Positions 52,067 to 58,833 of a stretch of DNA of 64,000 bases are shown here, piece after piece. Source of the stretch: Streptomyces pristinaespiralis (lineage in GTDB: Bacteria > Actinomycetota > Actinomycetes > Streptomycetales > Streptomycetaceae). Positions within the stretch are counted from its first letter, which is position 1. Every line of letters begins with the position of its first letter. Below the pieces are notes generated by a model, which saw only the letters and a list, made by a program, of their open reading frames with translations, had not been told where the DNA came from and did not search any database. The translations under genes and the position numbers were made by a program. The DNA lies in the NCBI RefSeq assembly GCF_001278075.1, contig NZ_CP011340.1:4030001-4094000 (forward strand). Direction: 5' to 3'.

Positions 52067-53388
52067 CAGCCCTCCAGCTGCAGCGCGTACGCGTAGTCGG
52101 AGACGAAGTCGTCGAGCGACTTGGCGTAGCGGTCACCGCTGGTGAGGACCTTGGCGATGCGCCGGCTGTACTCCAGGGCCGTGTCGTGCATCGAGTAGTA
52201 CATGTCCCAGCCCCACAGGCCCGCGAAGAAGCGGCCGTGCTCCTCGAAGTGGATGTCCGGCAGGAAGGTCGTCCACACGAAGGACTCCACCGGCGAGCGC
52301 AGTGCCGGAGAGCCGCCGATGAGGTCGATGACGACGGCCCCGACGGGGACGTCCCGCTCCGCGTTCCGCCGGGTGATGATGTATTCCGACTGACCGGGCG
52401 TCTCCGCCCCGTTGACGATCAGCTGCGCCGACGCCAGCCGGCCCGGCAGCTCCTCGGGGCTCGTCTGGGGCCGGCCCAGCACGGTGAACTCGACGCGCCG
52501 GTCCCGCAGATGCTCGAAGGCGCCCATGGAGCAGTTGCCGTAGCCGAGGACCAGGACCTCGGGGGTGCGCCCGGCGTTCCGCGAACGGAACAGGTCCAGG
52601 CCGTACTTGGTGCCCCCGATGCCGACCTCCCGGATCTGGCCGATGGCGCGCACGGGCTTGCCGCGCTCCTCAGCCAGCAGACCGTCGCGGCCGGCGGGAA
52701 GATCCTCTTCGCCAAGTCGGTACGGGGCGCCCACCGCCGGAGCGAGGTCGGTGACCCCGTCACCGGCGGTCAGCACGGCCGATCCGGAGACGGCTGCCCG
52801 GGACTGCTCCGGGCCGTCCGTGTCGGTGTAGCGGACCCGGAGCGGCTTGCGCCCGTAGCGCATCAGCGACCGCAGCAGGCCGTTGACGTACTCCTGCGGC
52901 GCCGAGGAGTCGATCAGGACCTCCGGTTCGGGCCCCAGCGCGTCCACGTCCACGCCGGACCCCGCGGCGATGCCGGCCAGGTACCCGTCCGACGGCTCCT
53001 GCGGGTCGGTCACCGTCTCCATGCCGACGAGCCGGACTCCCTTGTCCCGCAGCAGCCGCTCCCGCTCGGGGAAGCAGTACAGGTGCCCCATGGAGAACAG
53101 CGTGGTCCCGTAGGACAGCTGCGCCACCTCGGCCGCCGACGGCCCCTTGAGCTTGACCACGAGGTCCTTGCCGCCGTAGCAGGAGGGGTAGGGCTCGACC
53201 CGTGCCCCCTCCAGTTCGTACTGGCGGTCCAGGTAGCCGATGCCCTCGCCCAGGCCCTGCTGGATGACGACGTCGAACCCGCGGTCGACGTAACGGCGTA
53301 CGTCCTGGGGAACCAGGGTGGCGCGCAGGTCGTGCCCGCCCGGGTTCTCCTCGCAGTCGCTCTCCTTGGCGAAGAGGATCGTTGTCAT
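52066..53388 (-). CDS. Alanine dehydrogenase / saccharopine dehydrogenase / N5-carboxyethylornithine synthase-type enzyme
   Basis: A 440-residue protein of the AlaDH/PNT superfamily. The N-terminal half has the family text ATLVPQDVRRYVDRGFDVVIQQ in two stretches and GIGYLDRQYELEGARV. It contains the catalytic-type Lys81 (VVKLKGP) and His102 (FSMGHLY). The NAD-binding motif VLGYGNCSMGAFEHL follows in the C-terminal half. Relatives either deaminate alanine or couple an amino acid's side-chain amine to a keto acid by reduction, as in saccharopine or N5-(1-carboxyethyl)ornithine. It lies 14 bases after the halogenase gene, so it may act on a chlorinated basic amino acid. Direction and partner acid are unknown. 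Confidence 0.82.
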   Translation of the reverse strand: MTTILFAKESDCEENPGGHDLRATLVPQDVRRYVDRGFDVVIQQGLGEGIGYLDRQYELEGARVEPYPSCYGGKDLVVKLKGPSAAEVAQLSYGTTLFSMGHLYCFPERERLLRDKGVRLVGMETVTDPQEPSDGYLAGIAAGSGVDVDALGPEPEVLIDSSAPQEYVNGLLRSLMRYGRKPLRVRYTDTDGPEQSRAAVSGSAVLTAGDGVTDLAPAVGAPYRLGEEDLPAGRDGLLAEERGKPVRAIGQIREVGIGGTKYGLDLFRSRNAGRTPEVLVLGYGNCSMGAFEHLRDRRVEFTVLGRPQTSPEELPGRLASAQLIVNGAETPGQSEYIITRRNAERDVPVGAVVIDLIGGSPALRSPVESFVWTTFLPDIHFEEHGRFFAGLWGWDMYYSMHDTALEYSRRIAKVLTSGDRYAKSLDDFVSDYAYALQLEG

Positions 53389-53402
53389 GCCCGATCCCCT
53401 CC

Positions 53403-54236
53403 TCAGTCCGTGTAGACGGCGTTGGTCGTCTCGTAGGACTTCTCCTCCAGCCAGTCCTTGAGGCTGGCGAGGGTCAGGTTCACGATGATCCGCTCCACGC
53501 CCTCGGTCTGGATCGGGACGGTGCGGTGCAGGGTGGTGTCCGTCTTGAAGACGTACGACTCGCCGGCCTCGTGGTGGTAGGTGCGGATGGTGCCGCCGGC
53601 GAGGTTCTCGTGCACGGCCGGGTTCTTCTTGTCCCAGACCGTGTGCGGCACGGCCTGGAGCATGCCGCCGTGCTCGATCGACGGAGCCTCGGCGATGAAG
53701 ATGAAGGCGAACTCGTGGTCGCCCCAGTGCCAGCCGTGCGTGTCGCCCGCGCGGCTCTGGTGGGTGCCGGTGATCTTCTCGTCCTCGAAGGAGGCGTCGA
53801 GGACCGGCGTACCGACCACGGTGGAGAGCACGGAGCGGAACTCCACGGAGTTGTAGAGCGCCGTGAACAGCTTGCTCTGCTCCTGGAACAGCGAGTTGGG
53901 CAGGCTGCCCAGCCTGCGGGGCGTGTCACCGGTGACGGGGACGGTGATGTCGATCCGCCGGGTGTTGAGGTCCGCGAGCCGGCGCGCCTCCGCCCGCAGT
54001 TCGGAGATCAGCTCGGCCGGCAGCAGCGCCGTGGTGCGGGCGTAGTGCTCGGCCGAGTACTGCCGCTTGGCGGCCGTCAGCTTCTCGTCGAGGGTGAGCC
54101 GGTGCCGGGCGATCATCCGGTCGATACGGGCGACCTGTTCGGCGTCGACGTGCGGGCCGGGGACGTTCCCGTGGGCGAGGAGCGCGACAGCGGCCTCACG
54201 CATGGTCATGGCGGGGGATACGGCTTCGATCGTCAT
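53403..54236 (-). CDS. BesD-family Fe(II)/2-oxoglutarate radical halogenase of free amino acids
   Basis: The 277 residues contain H170-W171-G172-D173, where Gly replaces the Asp/Glu iron ligand of hydroxylases; this open site is where chloride binds in halogenases. The distal ligand is His237 (TTLHRTVPI), exactly 67 residues on, the same spacing as I recall for BesD (H137, G139, H204). Counterparts of BesD's lysine-binding residues are at the expected places: Glu153, His167, Asp173, and N-x-T near 253-255. Further family text is FIAEAPSIEHGGMLQAVPHTVWDK. A lysine-like or shorter diamino acid is the likely substrate. I chose the second ATG (54236), with AAGGAG at eight bases; the one at 54242 has it too close. 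Confidence 0.87.
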   Translation of the reverse strand: MTIEAVSPAMTMREAAVALLAHGNVPGPHVDAEQVARIDRMIARHRLTLDEKLTAAKRQYSAEHYARTTALLPAELISELRAEARRLADLNTRRIDITVPVTGDTPRRLGSLPNSLFQEQSKLFTALYNSVEFRSVLSTVVGTPVLDASFEDEKITGTHQSRAGDTHGWHWGDHEFAFIFIAEAPSIEHGGMLQAVPHTVWDKKNPAVHENLAGGTIRTYHHEAGESYVFKTDTTLHRTVPIQTEGVERIIVNLTLASLKDWLEEKSYETTNAVYTD

Positions 54237-54326
54237 GAGCATTCTCCTTGTGCCAGGTGTGGTGTTGGTGCAGGGAAGAATTGCTGAAAAGGAAACCGGT
54301 ACGGGGGCATTCGCAGCTGACGCTGG

Positions 54327-54491
54327 TCAAAGCCCCCGCATCGCTGGATCTTCGACGCCACGGGCATCACTGCCCGAATACACGTGGTCGGGGTCGTGCG
54401 CGTAAATCCTCGATACGTCGATCTCGTACTGCTCGAGCGCGGACGACCGTGCCGGGCCCGGATCAGGAGGAGTAATGCGCTCGTCGCTCAT
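54327..54491 (-). CDS. Small protein of 54 residues, coupled to the gene before it
   Basis: The ATG at 54489-54491 overlaps the TGA of the upstream 63-residue gene as ATGA, and the frame runs 54 codons to TGA at 54327. The product starts MSDERITPPDPGPARSS, has a central Tyr/Asp/His-rich part (EQYEIDVSRIYAHDPDHVY) and ends GVEDPAMRGL. It is acidic, without Cys and without a membrane segment. Codon use is less extreme than in neighbouring genes (several A/T-ending codons), as often seen in precursor peptides. It lies about 90 bases upstream of the halogenase gene. A scaffold or precursor peptide for the ATP-grasp enzymes, or a small regulatory protein, are both possible. I do not recognise a family. 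Confidence 0.5.
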   Translation of the reverse strand: MSDERITPPDPGPARSSALEQYEIDVSRIYAHDPDHVYSGSDARGVEDPAMRGL

Positions 54492-54679
54492 ACCATTTCC
54501 TTCGAGGCTCGGCCGGCCCAGCGGGCCAGCACTTCCTGGACGTCGCCCCGGCTCAGCTCACTGCAGAGCCGGCTGACCTCGGCAGGCACGCTCACGGACA
54601 GAACAGGGCGGCATCCCCACGTCACGAGGACCGTGCCGTCCTGACGCTCCTGGAATCCATAGAACGAAGGACCGCTCAT
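54488..54679 (-). CDS. Small conserved actinobacterial protein of 63 residues
   Basis: An optimal GGGAGGTGCC ribosome binding site precedes the ATG at 54679. The product has a short beta region (FYGFQERQDGTVLVTWG) followed by helices (PAEVSRLCSELSRGD and VQEVLARWAG). The layout D-G-x-V-x-V-x-x-x-G-R, then E-x-x-R-G-D-x-Q-E-x-x-A-R, recalls a common small Streptomyces protein of unknown function that I have seen in many genomes. Its stop overlaps the next small gene. It is probably the first gene of the halogenase operon. I cannot assign a function. Confidence 0.65.
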   Translation of the reverse strand: MSGPSFYGFQERQDGTVLVTWGCRPVLSVSVPAEVSRLCSELSRGDVQEVLARWAGRASKEMV

Positions 54680-55187
54680 GGCACCTCCCGTGCCATCGGT
54701 TTTCGTCACTCGACGGGTCTTCACGCACCGGTGGACGAAGCCCGGGAATCAAGACACCCGAAATCGCTTCCGAACCCCACCTGGTGCACGGCGCCGGCAT
54801 CCCACGCCATTCGTTCACAACTTCCGCACGGCGCCCGCTTTTTCTTTTCTCTCACCCCTTCGCTCTGGCGCGACGGGTAAATCATGCGGGCCGGCGACCA
54901 CCGGCAAAAGGGGGAGGCGGGGACCACAATCGGCCTGGCATCAACAGGACAGCACCCGGTTCCGGTGAAACGCACGTGAAATCGGTCGCAGCGGATTTCC
55001 TCCCACCCGGGCCCCGCCGGGGCCGCGCGCGCCGCCGGGCCCCGGCCGGTGAGGCAGGTGCGGCGGCCACGGGCGCCCGGTGGATCGGCCCGGACCGCCC
55101 GGGCCCCGACCCGGGCCGCCGTGGGATCGCGGATCCTCCGCCGGTGATCGCGCAGCGTCACCGTGGGCGCCGTGCCATCGTGGTGCC
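54680..55187. other. Divergent intergenic region, about 500 bases, no gene seen
   Basis: This stretch separates the leftward halogenase operon from the rightward GNAT gene and must hold both promoters. A less GC-rich part with pyrimidine runs lies around 54835-54885. The remainder is very GC-rich. Open frames here lack ribosome binding sites and the usual third-position bias, and I reject them as genes. I cannot place -35/-10 boxes with confidence. Confidence 0.5.
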
Positions 55188-55760
55188 ATGACCATCGAAG
55201 TTCGCCCGGCTTCGGTCTTCGAGGACGTCCGGACCCTGCTCGGCCCGAAGTCACCCGACGCCAATGTCTGCTGGTGCCTGAGCTACCGGATCCCGTCCAG
55301 GCTCAACAACGAGCTCCGGGGCCCCGCCCGCGGCGCATACGTCGCCGAGCTGTGCCGCACCGGTCCGCCTCCGGGCGTGCTCGCGTACGACGGCGACGAG
55401 CCGGTCGGCTGGGCCGCCGTGGCGCCGCGCTCGGACACGTCCTTCGCCCGCAACCGCAAGATTCCGCACGTCGACGACCTCCCGGTGTGGTCCCTGTGGT
55501 GCATCCGGGTGCGCCCCGGCCACCGCAAGCAGGGGATCTCGCACGCCCTGATCGCGGGCGCGGTCGAGTTCGCCCGCGCCCACGGCGCCCCGGCGGTCGA
55601 GGCCTACCCCCTCGACAACGGCGGGGCCAAGGTCGACCTGACGATGGCGTACGCGGGGATCCGGAAGAACTTCGAGCGCGCCGGGTTCACGAAGGCCGCC
55701 GACACCACGTCCGTGCTGGCGGGCCACCCCCGGATCCTGATGCGCCTCGACCTGCGCTGA
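55188..55760 (+). CDS. GNAT-family N-acetyltransferase
   Basis: The 190-residue protein has the acetyl-CoA binding motif of GNAT enzymes in LWCIRVRPGHRKQGISHALI, preceded by GWAAVAPRSDTSFARN. The C-terminus has NFERAGFTKAADTTSVL. An early CWCLSYR motif is typical of a sub-group common in Streptomyces whose substrate is unknown. I used the ATG at 55188 because similarity starts there and a longer frame is Pro/Gly-rich noise. It is transcribed away from the halogenase operon. It may be unrelated, or may confer resistance. Confidence 0.85.
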   Translation: MTIEVRPASVFEDVRTLLGPKSPDANVCWCLSYRIPSRLNNELRGPARGAYVAELCRTGPPPGVLAYDGDEPVGWAAVAPRSDTSFARNRKIPHVDDLPVWSLWCIRVRPGHRKQGISHALIAGAVEFARAHGAPAVEAYPLDNGGAKVDLTMAYAGIRKNFERAGFTKAADTTSVLAGHPRILMRLDLR

Positions 55761-55897
55761 CCCCTGCCGCCGTCATCGGCACGACAGGATCCGCGAGACC
55801 CGAGGACCCAGCGCGGGCGGCCCGGGCGGCCGGGCGCCCACGCTCACCGCTCCGACGCACGGCACGGCGTACAACCTTCCTCCGCGATCAGCAGTCC

Positions 55898-55927
55898 GAC
55901 CAGGCGCAACGCGTGTTGCGCCTGGTC
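55898..55927. promoter_or_regulatory. Perfect 13-bp inverted repeat immediately before a ribosome binding site
   Basis: Bases 55898-55910 pair perfectly with 55915-55927 around a 4-base loop. The ribosome binding site GGAGG of the next gene follows only three bases later, and that gene starts with the rare codon TTG. A hairpin so close to the start could block ribosome entry, stabilise the 5' end, or be a protein-binding operator. It is too near the start codon to serve as the terminator of the GNAT gene alone. Confidence 0.55.
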
Positions 55928-55943
55928 TCTGGAGGAACACACC

Positions 55944-58202
55944 TTGATCCACGCACGCCCCGCACGCCGACGGCTCGCCGCCGCCGTCGTCACCGTGCTC
56001 GCCGTCACCGCCGTCGGCGCGAGCGCTCTGACCGTTCCGGCGATCGCCGTCCCGGCCGCCGAGGGAACAACCGGGGCAGCGGCAGCGTCCACGGCGGGAG
56101 TCGTCCCGTTCCCGGCCAAGAGCACCATCTTCGGCGCGACCGCCAACGGTTACCTGACCTCCACCGAGGTCCCGCCCATGGACGAAGGCGGCCCCACGTA
56201 CACCGCGCACTGGGTACGGGCGGACGGCTCCCCCGCCACGGACATCGCCTGGGCGGCCAGGGTCGAGAGCACCGGCTCGGGGGACATCGTGGCCTTCGGC
56301 TGGGCTTCCGGAGGCAGGCTCACCGACATGGCGACCGGAACGAACCTGCGCTCGATCACCTTCGGCGAGGACACCGCGTATGCGGGAGCCGCCGGCAAGG
56401 CCCTGTTCACCACCACGCTCAACGTGGACGGGAACCGGCTCCTCCACATGCACACCACGACGAGCGGGGCGGTCAGGATGACGGCCGGTCTCCCGGGGGA
56501 CGCCACCGGCGTCGTCGTCAAGGCCGGCACGGCGGAGCACGCCCTGCTGACCTACTCCACCGGCACGGGTACGACGGCCAAGAAGTACGTGGCCATGCTC
56601 GACCTCGCCACCAACGCCGTGACGGAGACGTACGAGCTTCCCGCGGCCGCCGCCAGGGGCGACCTCGCCGTCTCGGCGACGCACCTCGCCTGGGTCGAGT
56701 ACGACGCGAACCACAACGTCACCGTGGTGGCCGTCGACCGCGCCACCAAGAATCCCCAGCGCTTCACCGTCGGCAACGCGTGGCGGAGCGACGTCGAGGT
56801 CGGTCTGGTCGGCGACTGGGTGACGTACGGCACCCGCAGCGGCCTCACCGACCTCGAGGTGGATCCGCTGTACGCCCTCACCGCGCGCAGCCTCAAGGAC
56901 GGGACCACCACCCGCAAGCTCCTGGACCACACCCTCACGGCCGCCTCCGCCCCCGACGGCACCCAGGTCGTGCGCGGCGGCACCGTCGCGGACGGCGAAG
57001 GCCTCTACCGGATCGCCCCCGGCGCCGACGGCGCCGCCCCGACCGCCTCGCTCGTCGCGAGCAGCGGGGAGTCCACCAAGGTCGCCCTGCTGAGCACCAA
57101 GATCCCCGCCGTGATCGACCTCGACCAGAACCGCGGCCGGGTGCCGCTCGAGTGGACACTGTCCCGCTACACCGCGACGGCCACCGTCACGCTGCGGCAC
57201 GTACGGACCGGCAGGACCTCGGTCGCGGGCTTCATCCAGCCGGAGAACGCGGTCGTGCGCTACGACTGGCTGGGCGATCTCAACAACGACAGTGCGCTTT
57301 CCGAGAGCGCCTACAACGGTGACTACACCTGGGAGATCAGCGCCAAGCCCCTCAACGGCATCGGACCGGAGCTGAAGCAGACCGGCACGTTCAAGGTCAC
57401 GCGCAAGGCCGCCCCGCACGACTACAACGACAACGGCTCCCCGGACCTGCTCCTGCGTGACAGCGCCGGTCAGTTGACGCGTGCCGACAGCTACTACAAC
57501 CCCTGGATCAACACAGGCCAGTTGTCGGCAGCCGAGCAGAAGGTCATCGGCAGCGGCTGGAACATGCACAACCGGATCGAGGCCGCTGGCAACCTGGCCG
57601 GCGACGCCACCGGGGACATCGTCGCCCGCGACACCACCGGCGTCCTGTGGCACTACCTCGGCAAGGGCGACGGCACCTTCGCCACCCGCACGAAGATCGG
57701 CGGCGGCTGGCAGATCTACAACAGGATCGCCGCGGGATCCGACCTCACCGGTGACGGCAGGCCCGACCTCGTGGCCACCGACGCCGCCGGCGCGCTGTGG
57801 CTCTACAAGGCGACCGGCAGCACGAGCGCGCCTTTCGCCGCCCGGCAGAAGATCGGCCTCAGCGGCTGGCAGCAGTTCGACATCATCGAGGCCACCGGCA
57901 ACATCGCCGGGGGCTCCGCCGGAGACCTCGTCGCCCGCGACAAGGACGGCGTCCTCTGGCTCTACCAGGGCAGGGGCGACGGCACCTTCGCCGGCCGCGT
58001 GAAGATCGGCGGCGGCTGGAACACGTACAAGCACCTCGTCGGCATCGGGGACGCGAACCGCGACGGGCGCCCCGACCTGTTCGCGTACGGCTCCACCGGC
58101 ACGTACCTGTACAAGGGCACGGGAAGCTCGACCGCCCCGTTCGGCGCCCGGGAGGCGACCAGCCTGCCCGACGCCGCGCTGACGCACACGTCCGTGGTCT
58201 GA
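55944..58202 (+). CDS. Secreted FG-GAP/VCBS-repeat protein
   Basis: This 752-residue protein starts at TTG (GGAGG at ideal distance). It has a signal peptide: basic MIHARPARRRLAAA, a hydrophobic core VVTVLAVTAVGASALTV and a likely cleavage near AIAVPAAEG. The first part, up to about residue 490, is beta-rich and propeller-like. The C-terminal 250 residues hold FG-GAP/VCBS-type calcium-loop repeats with D-x-D/N-x-D-G-x-x-D-L patterns (NDNGSPDLLL, TGDGRPDLVA, NRDGRPDLFA) alternating with GDGTF segments. It is probably an extracellular protein of unknown ligand. It ends at a strong terminator. Confidence 0.9.
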   Translation: MIHARPARRRLAAAVVTVLAVTAVGASALTVPAIAVPAAEGTTGAAAASTAGVVPFPAKSTIFGATANGYLTSTEVPPMDEGGPTYTAHWVRADGSPATDIAWAARVESTGSGDIVAFGWASGGRLTDMATGTNLRSITFGEDTAYAGAAGKALFTTTLNVDGNRLLHMHTTTSGAVRMTAGLPGDATGVVVKAGTAEHALLTYSTGTGTTAKKYVAMLDLATNAVTETYELPAAAARGDLAVSATHLAWVEYDANHNVTVVAVDRATKNPQRFTVGNAWRSDVEVGLVGDWVTYGTRSGLTDLEVDPLYALTARSLKDGTTTRKLLDHTLTAASAPDGTQVVRGGTVADGEGLYRIAPGADGAAPTASLVASSGESTKVALLSTKIPAVIDLDQNRGRVPLEWTLSRYTATATVTLRHVRTGRTSVAGFIQPENAVVRYDWLGDLNNDSALSESAYNGDYTWEISAKPLNGIGPELKQTGTFKVTRKAAPHDYNDNGSPDLLLRDSAGQLTRADSYYNPWINTGQLSAAEQKVIGSGWNMHNRIEAAGNLAGDATGDIVARDTTGVLWHYLGKGDGTFATRTKIGGGWQIYNRIAAGSDLTGDGRPDLVATDAAGALWLYKATGSTSAPFAARQKIGLSGWQQFDIIEATGNIAGGSAGDLVARDKDGVLWLYQGRGDGTFAGRVKIGGGWNTYKHLVGIGDANRDGRPDLFAYGSTGTYLYKGTGSSTAPFGAREATSLPDAALTHTSVV

Positions 58203-58234
58203 CGGGGCAGCCGATCGCCTGGCGAACCGCTGCA

Positions 58235-58271
58235 CAACCCCGACGGCCTTGCGGCACGGCCGTCGGGGTTG
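58235..58271 (+). terminator. Terminator after the VCBS-repeat gene
   Basis: A perfect 14-bp inverted repeat (58235-58248 with 58258-58271) with a 9-base loop starts 32 bases after the stop codon at 58202. It is GC-rich without a marked U-tract. Confidence 0.75.
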
Positions 58272-58296
58272 CCCCGCCCGGTACGCCGGACGCGGA

Positions 58297-58503
58297 TCAG
58301 CCGGACACGGCGGTCCGCACCCTCGCCGAGCCGTCGGCGGGCCTGTTCACGCGGATCAGGGTCTGCCGGCCGTTGGCGACGAGCTTGCCGCGTGACTGAA
58401 CGGCGTACACCTCCAGTTGGCAGACGGTCAGGGTGCGTCCGGGCTTCAGCACGGTGCCGATCGCTGCGAGGTGGTCGCCGGCGGCCGGCGCGAGGAGACA
58501 TCG
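58297..58503 (-). pseudogene. Remnant of a PaaI-type hotdog thioesterase (C-terminal half only)
   Basis: On the minus strand a frame reads LLAPAAGDHLAAIGTVLKPG, then RTLTVCQLEVYA, GKLVANGRQTLIRV. This closely follows the second half of PaaI-family thioesterases (the part after the catalytic helix). The matching N-terminal half with the catalytic residues is missing: upstream the frame runs into GC-rich noise, a terminator and the tRNA. No start with a ribosome binding site is present. I take it as a decayed gene fragment beside a tRNA. Confidence 0.6.
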
Positions 58504-58597
58504 ACGCCCCCTGCCCGAGGGCTGGCACCGGAACCGCCCGGGACCGCCGCTGCTCTCGCGGACCGCTCCCGCCGCCGTCGCCGTATCCGCAGAACGA

Positions 58598-58636
58598 CGA
58601 AACCCCAGCTCAGCGAATCGCTGGGCTGGGGTTTCG
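58598..58636 (-). terminator. Terminator behind the tRNA-Thr gene
   Basis: A 19-bp inverted repeat (58598-58616 with 58618-58636, one wobble pair) lies six bases beyond the 3' end of the leftward tRNA gene. It would end the tRNA transcript. The single-base formal loop means the top of the stem must open to about four bases. Confidence 0.8.
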
Positions 58637-58641
58637 AGATG

Positions 58642-58715
58642 AGCCGCCTTCGGGATTCGAACCCGAGACCTACGCATTACGAGTGCGTTGCTCTGGCCAA
58701 CTGAGCTAAGGCGGC
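58642..58715 (-). tRNA. tRNA-Thr, anticodon CGT
   Basis: The minus strand folds as a complete cloverleaf. The acceptor stem GCCGCCT pairs with AGGCGGC. The D-arm is GCTC/GAGC, the anticodon stem ACGCA/TGCGT encloses the loop CTCGTAA with CGT as anticodon, and the T-arm TCGGG/CCCGA encloses TTCGAAT. The discriminator base is T (U). The 3' CCA is not encoded, as is common in Streptomyces. I see no clear attachment-site duplication next to it within the window. Confidence 0.96.
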
Positions 58716-58833
58716 AAGCTGCCGGGGAGAAACATATCCTCGCCGAGGACACGCTCTCATCAGCAGCGGCGCCAAGTCTACAGGGTTCTCAGGGGTGCCC
58801 CGAACCACCTCCCGCGGGCCCCTGACGAGCACC

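Noticed and set aside
53403..54242. Plain hydroxylase (phytanoyl-CoA or proline hydroxylase type) for the Fe/2OG enzyme
   Set aside because: The second iron ligand, Asp/Glu in all hydroxylases, is Gly here, and the surrounding residues match BesD-type halogenases.
54327..54491. LysW-type amino-group carrier protein
   Set aside because: Size and acidity fit, but the required C-terminal E-D-W-G-E is absent and there are no zinc-binding cysteines; kept only as an unknown small protein.
44546..54679. A complete beta-ethynylserine (bes) cluster
   Set aside because: No PLP-dependent BesB-like lyase and no BesC-like diiron oxidase are present, so the terminal-alkyne route cannot be complete here.
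54721..55264. Open frames in the divergent region between the halogenase operon and the GNAT gene
   Set aside because: They lack ribosome binding sites and recognisable domains and have Pro/Arg/Gly-rich translation typical of non-coding high-GC DNA.
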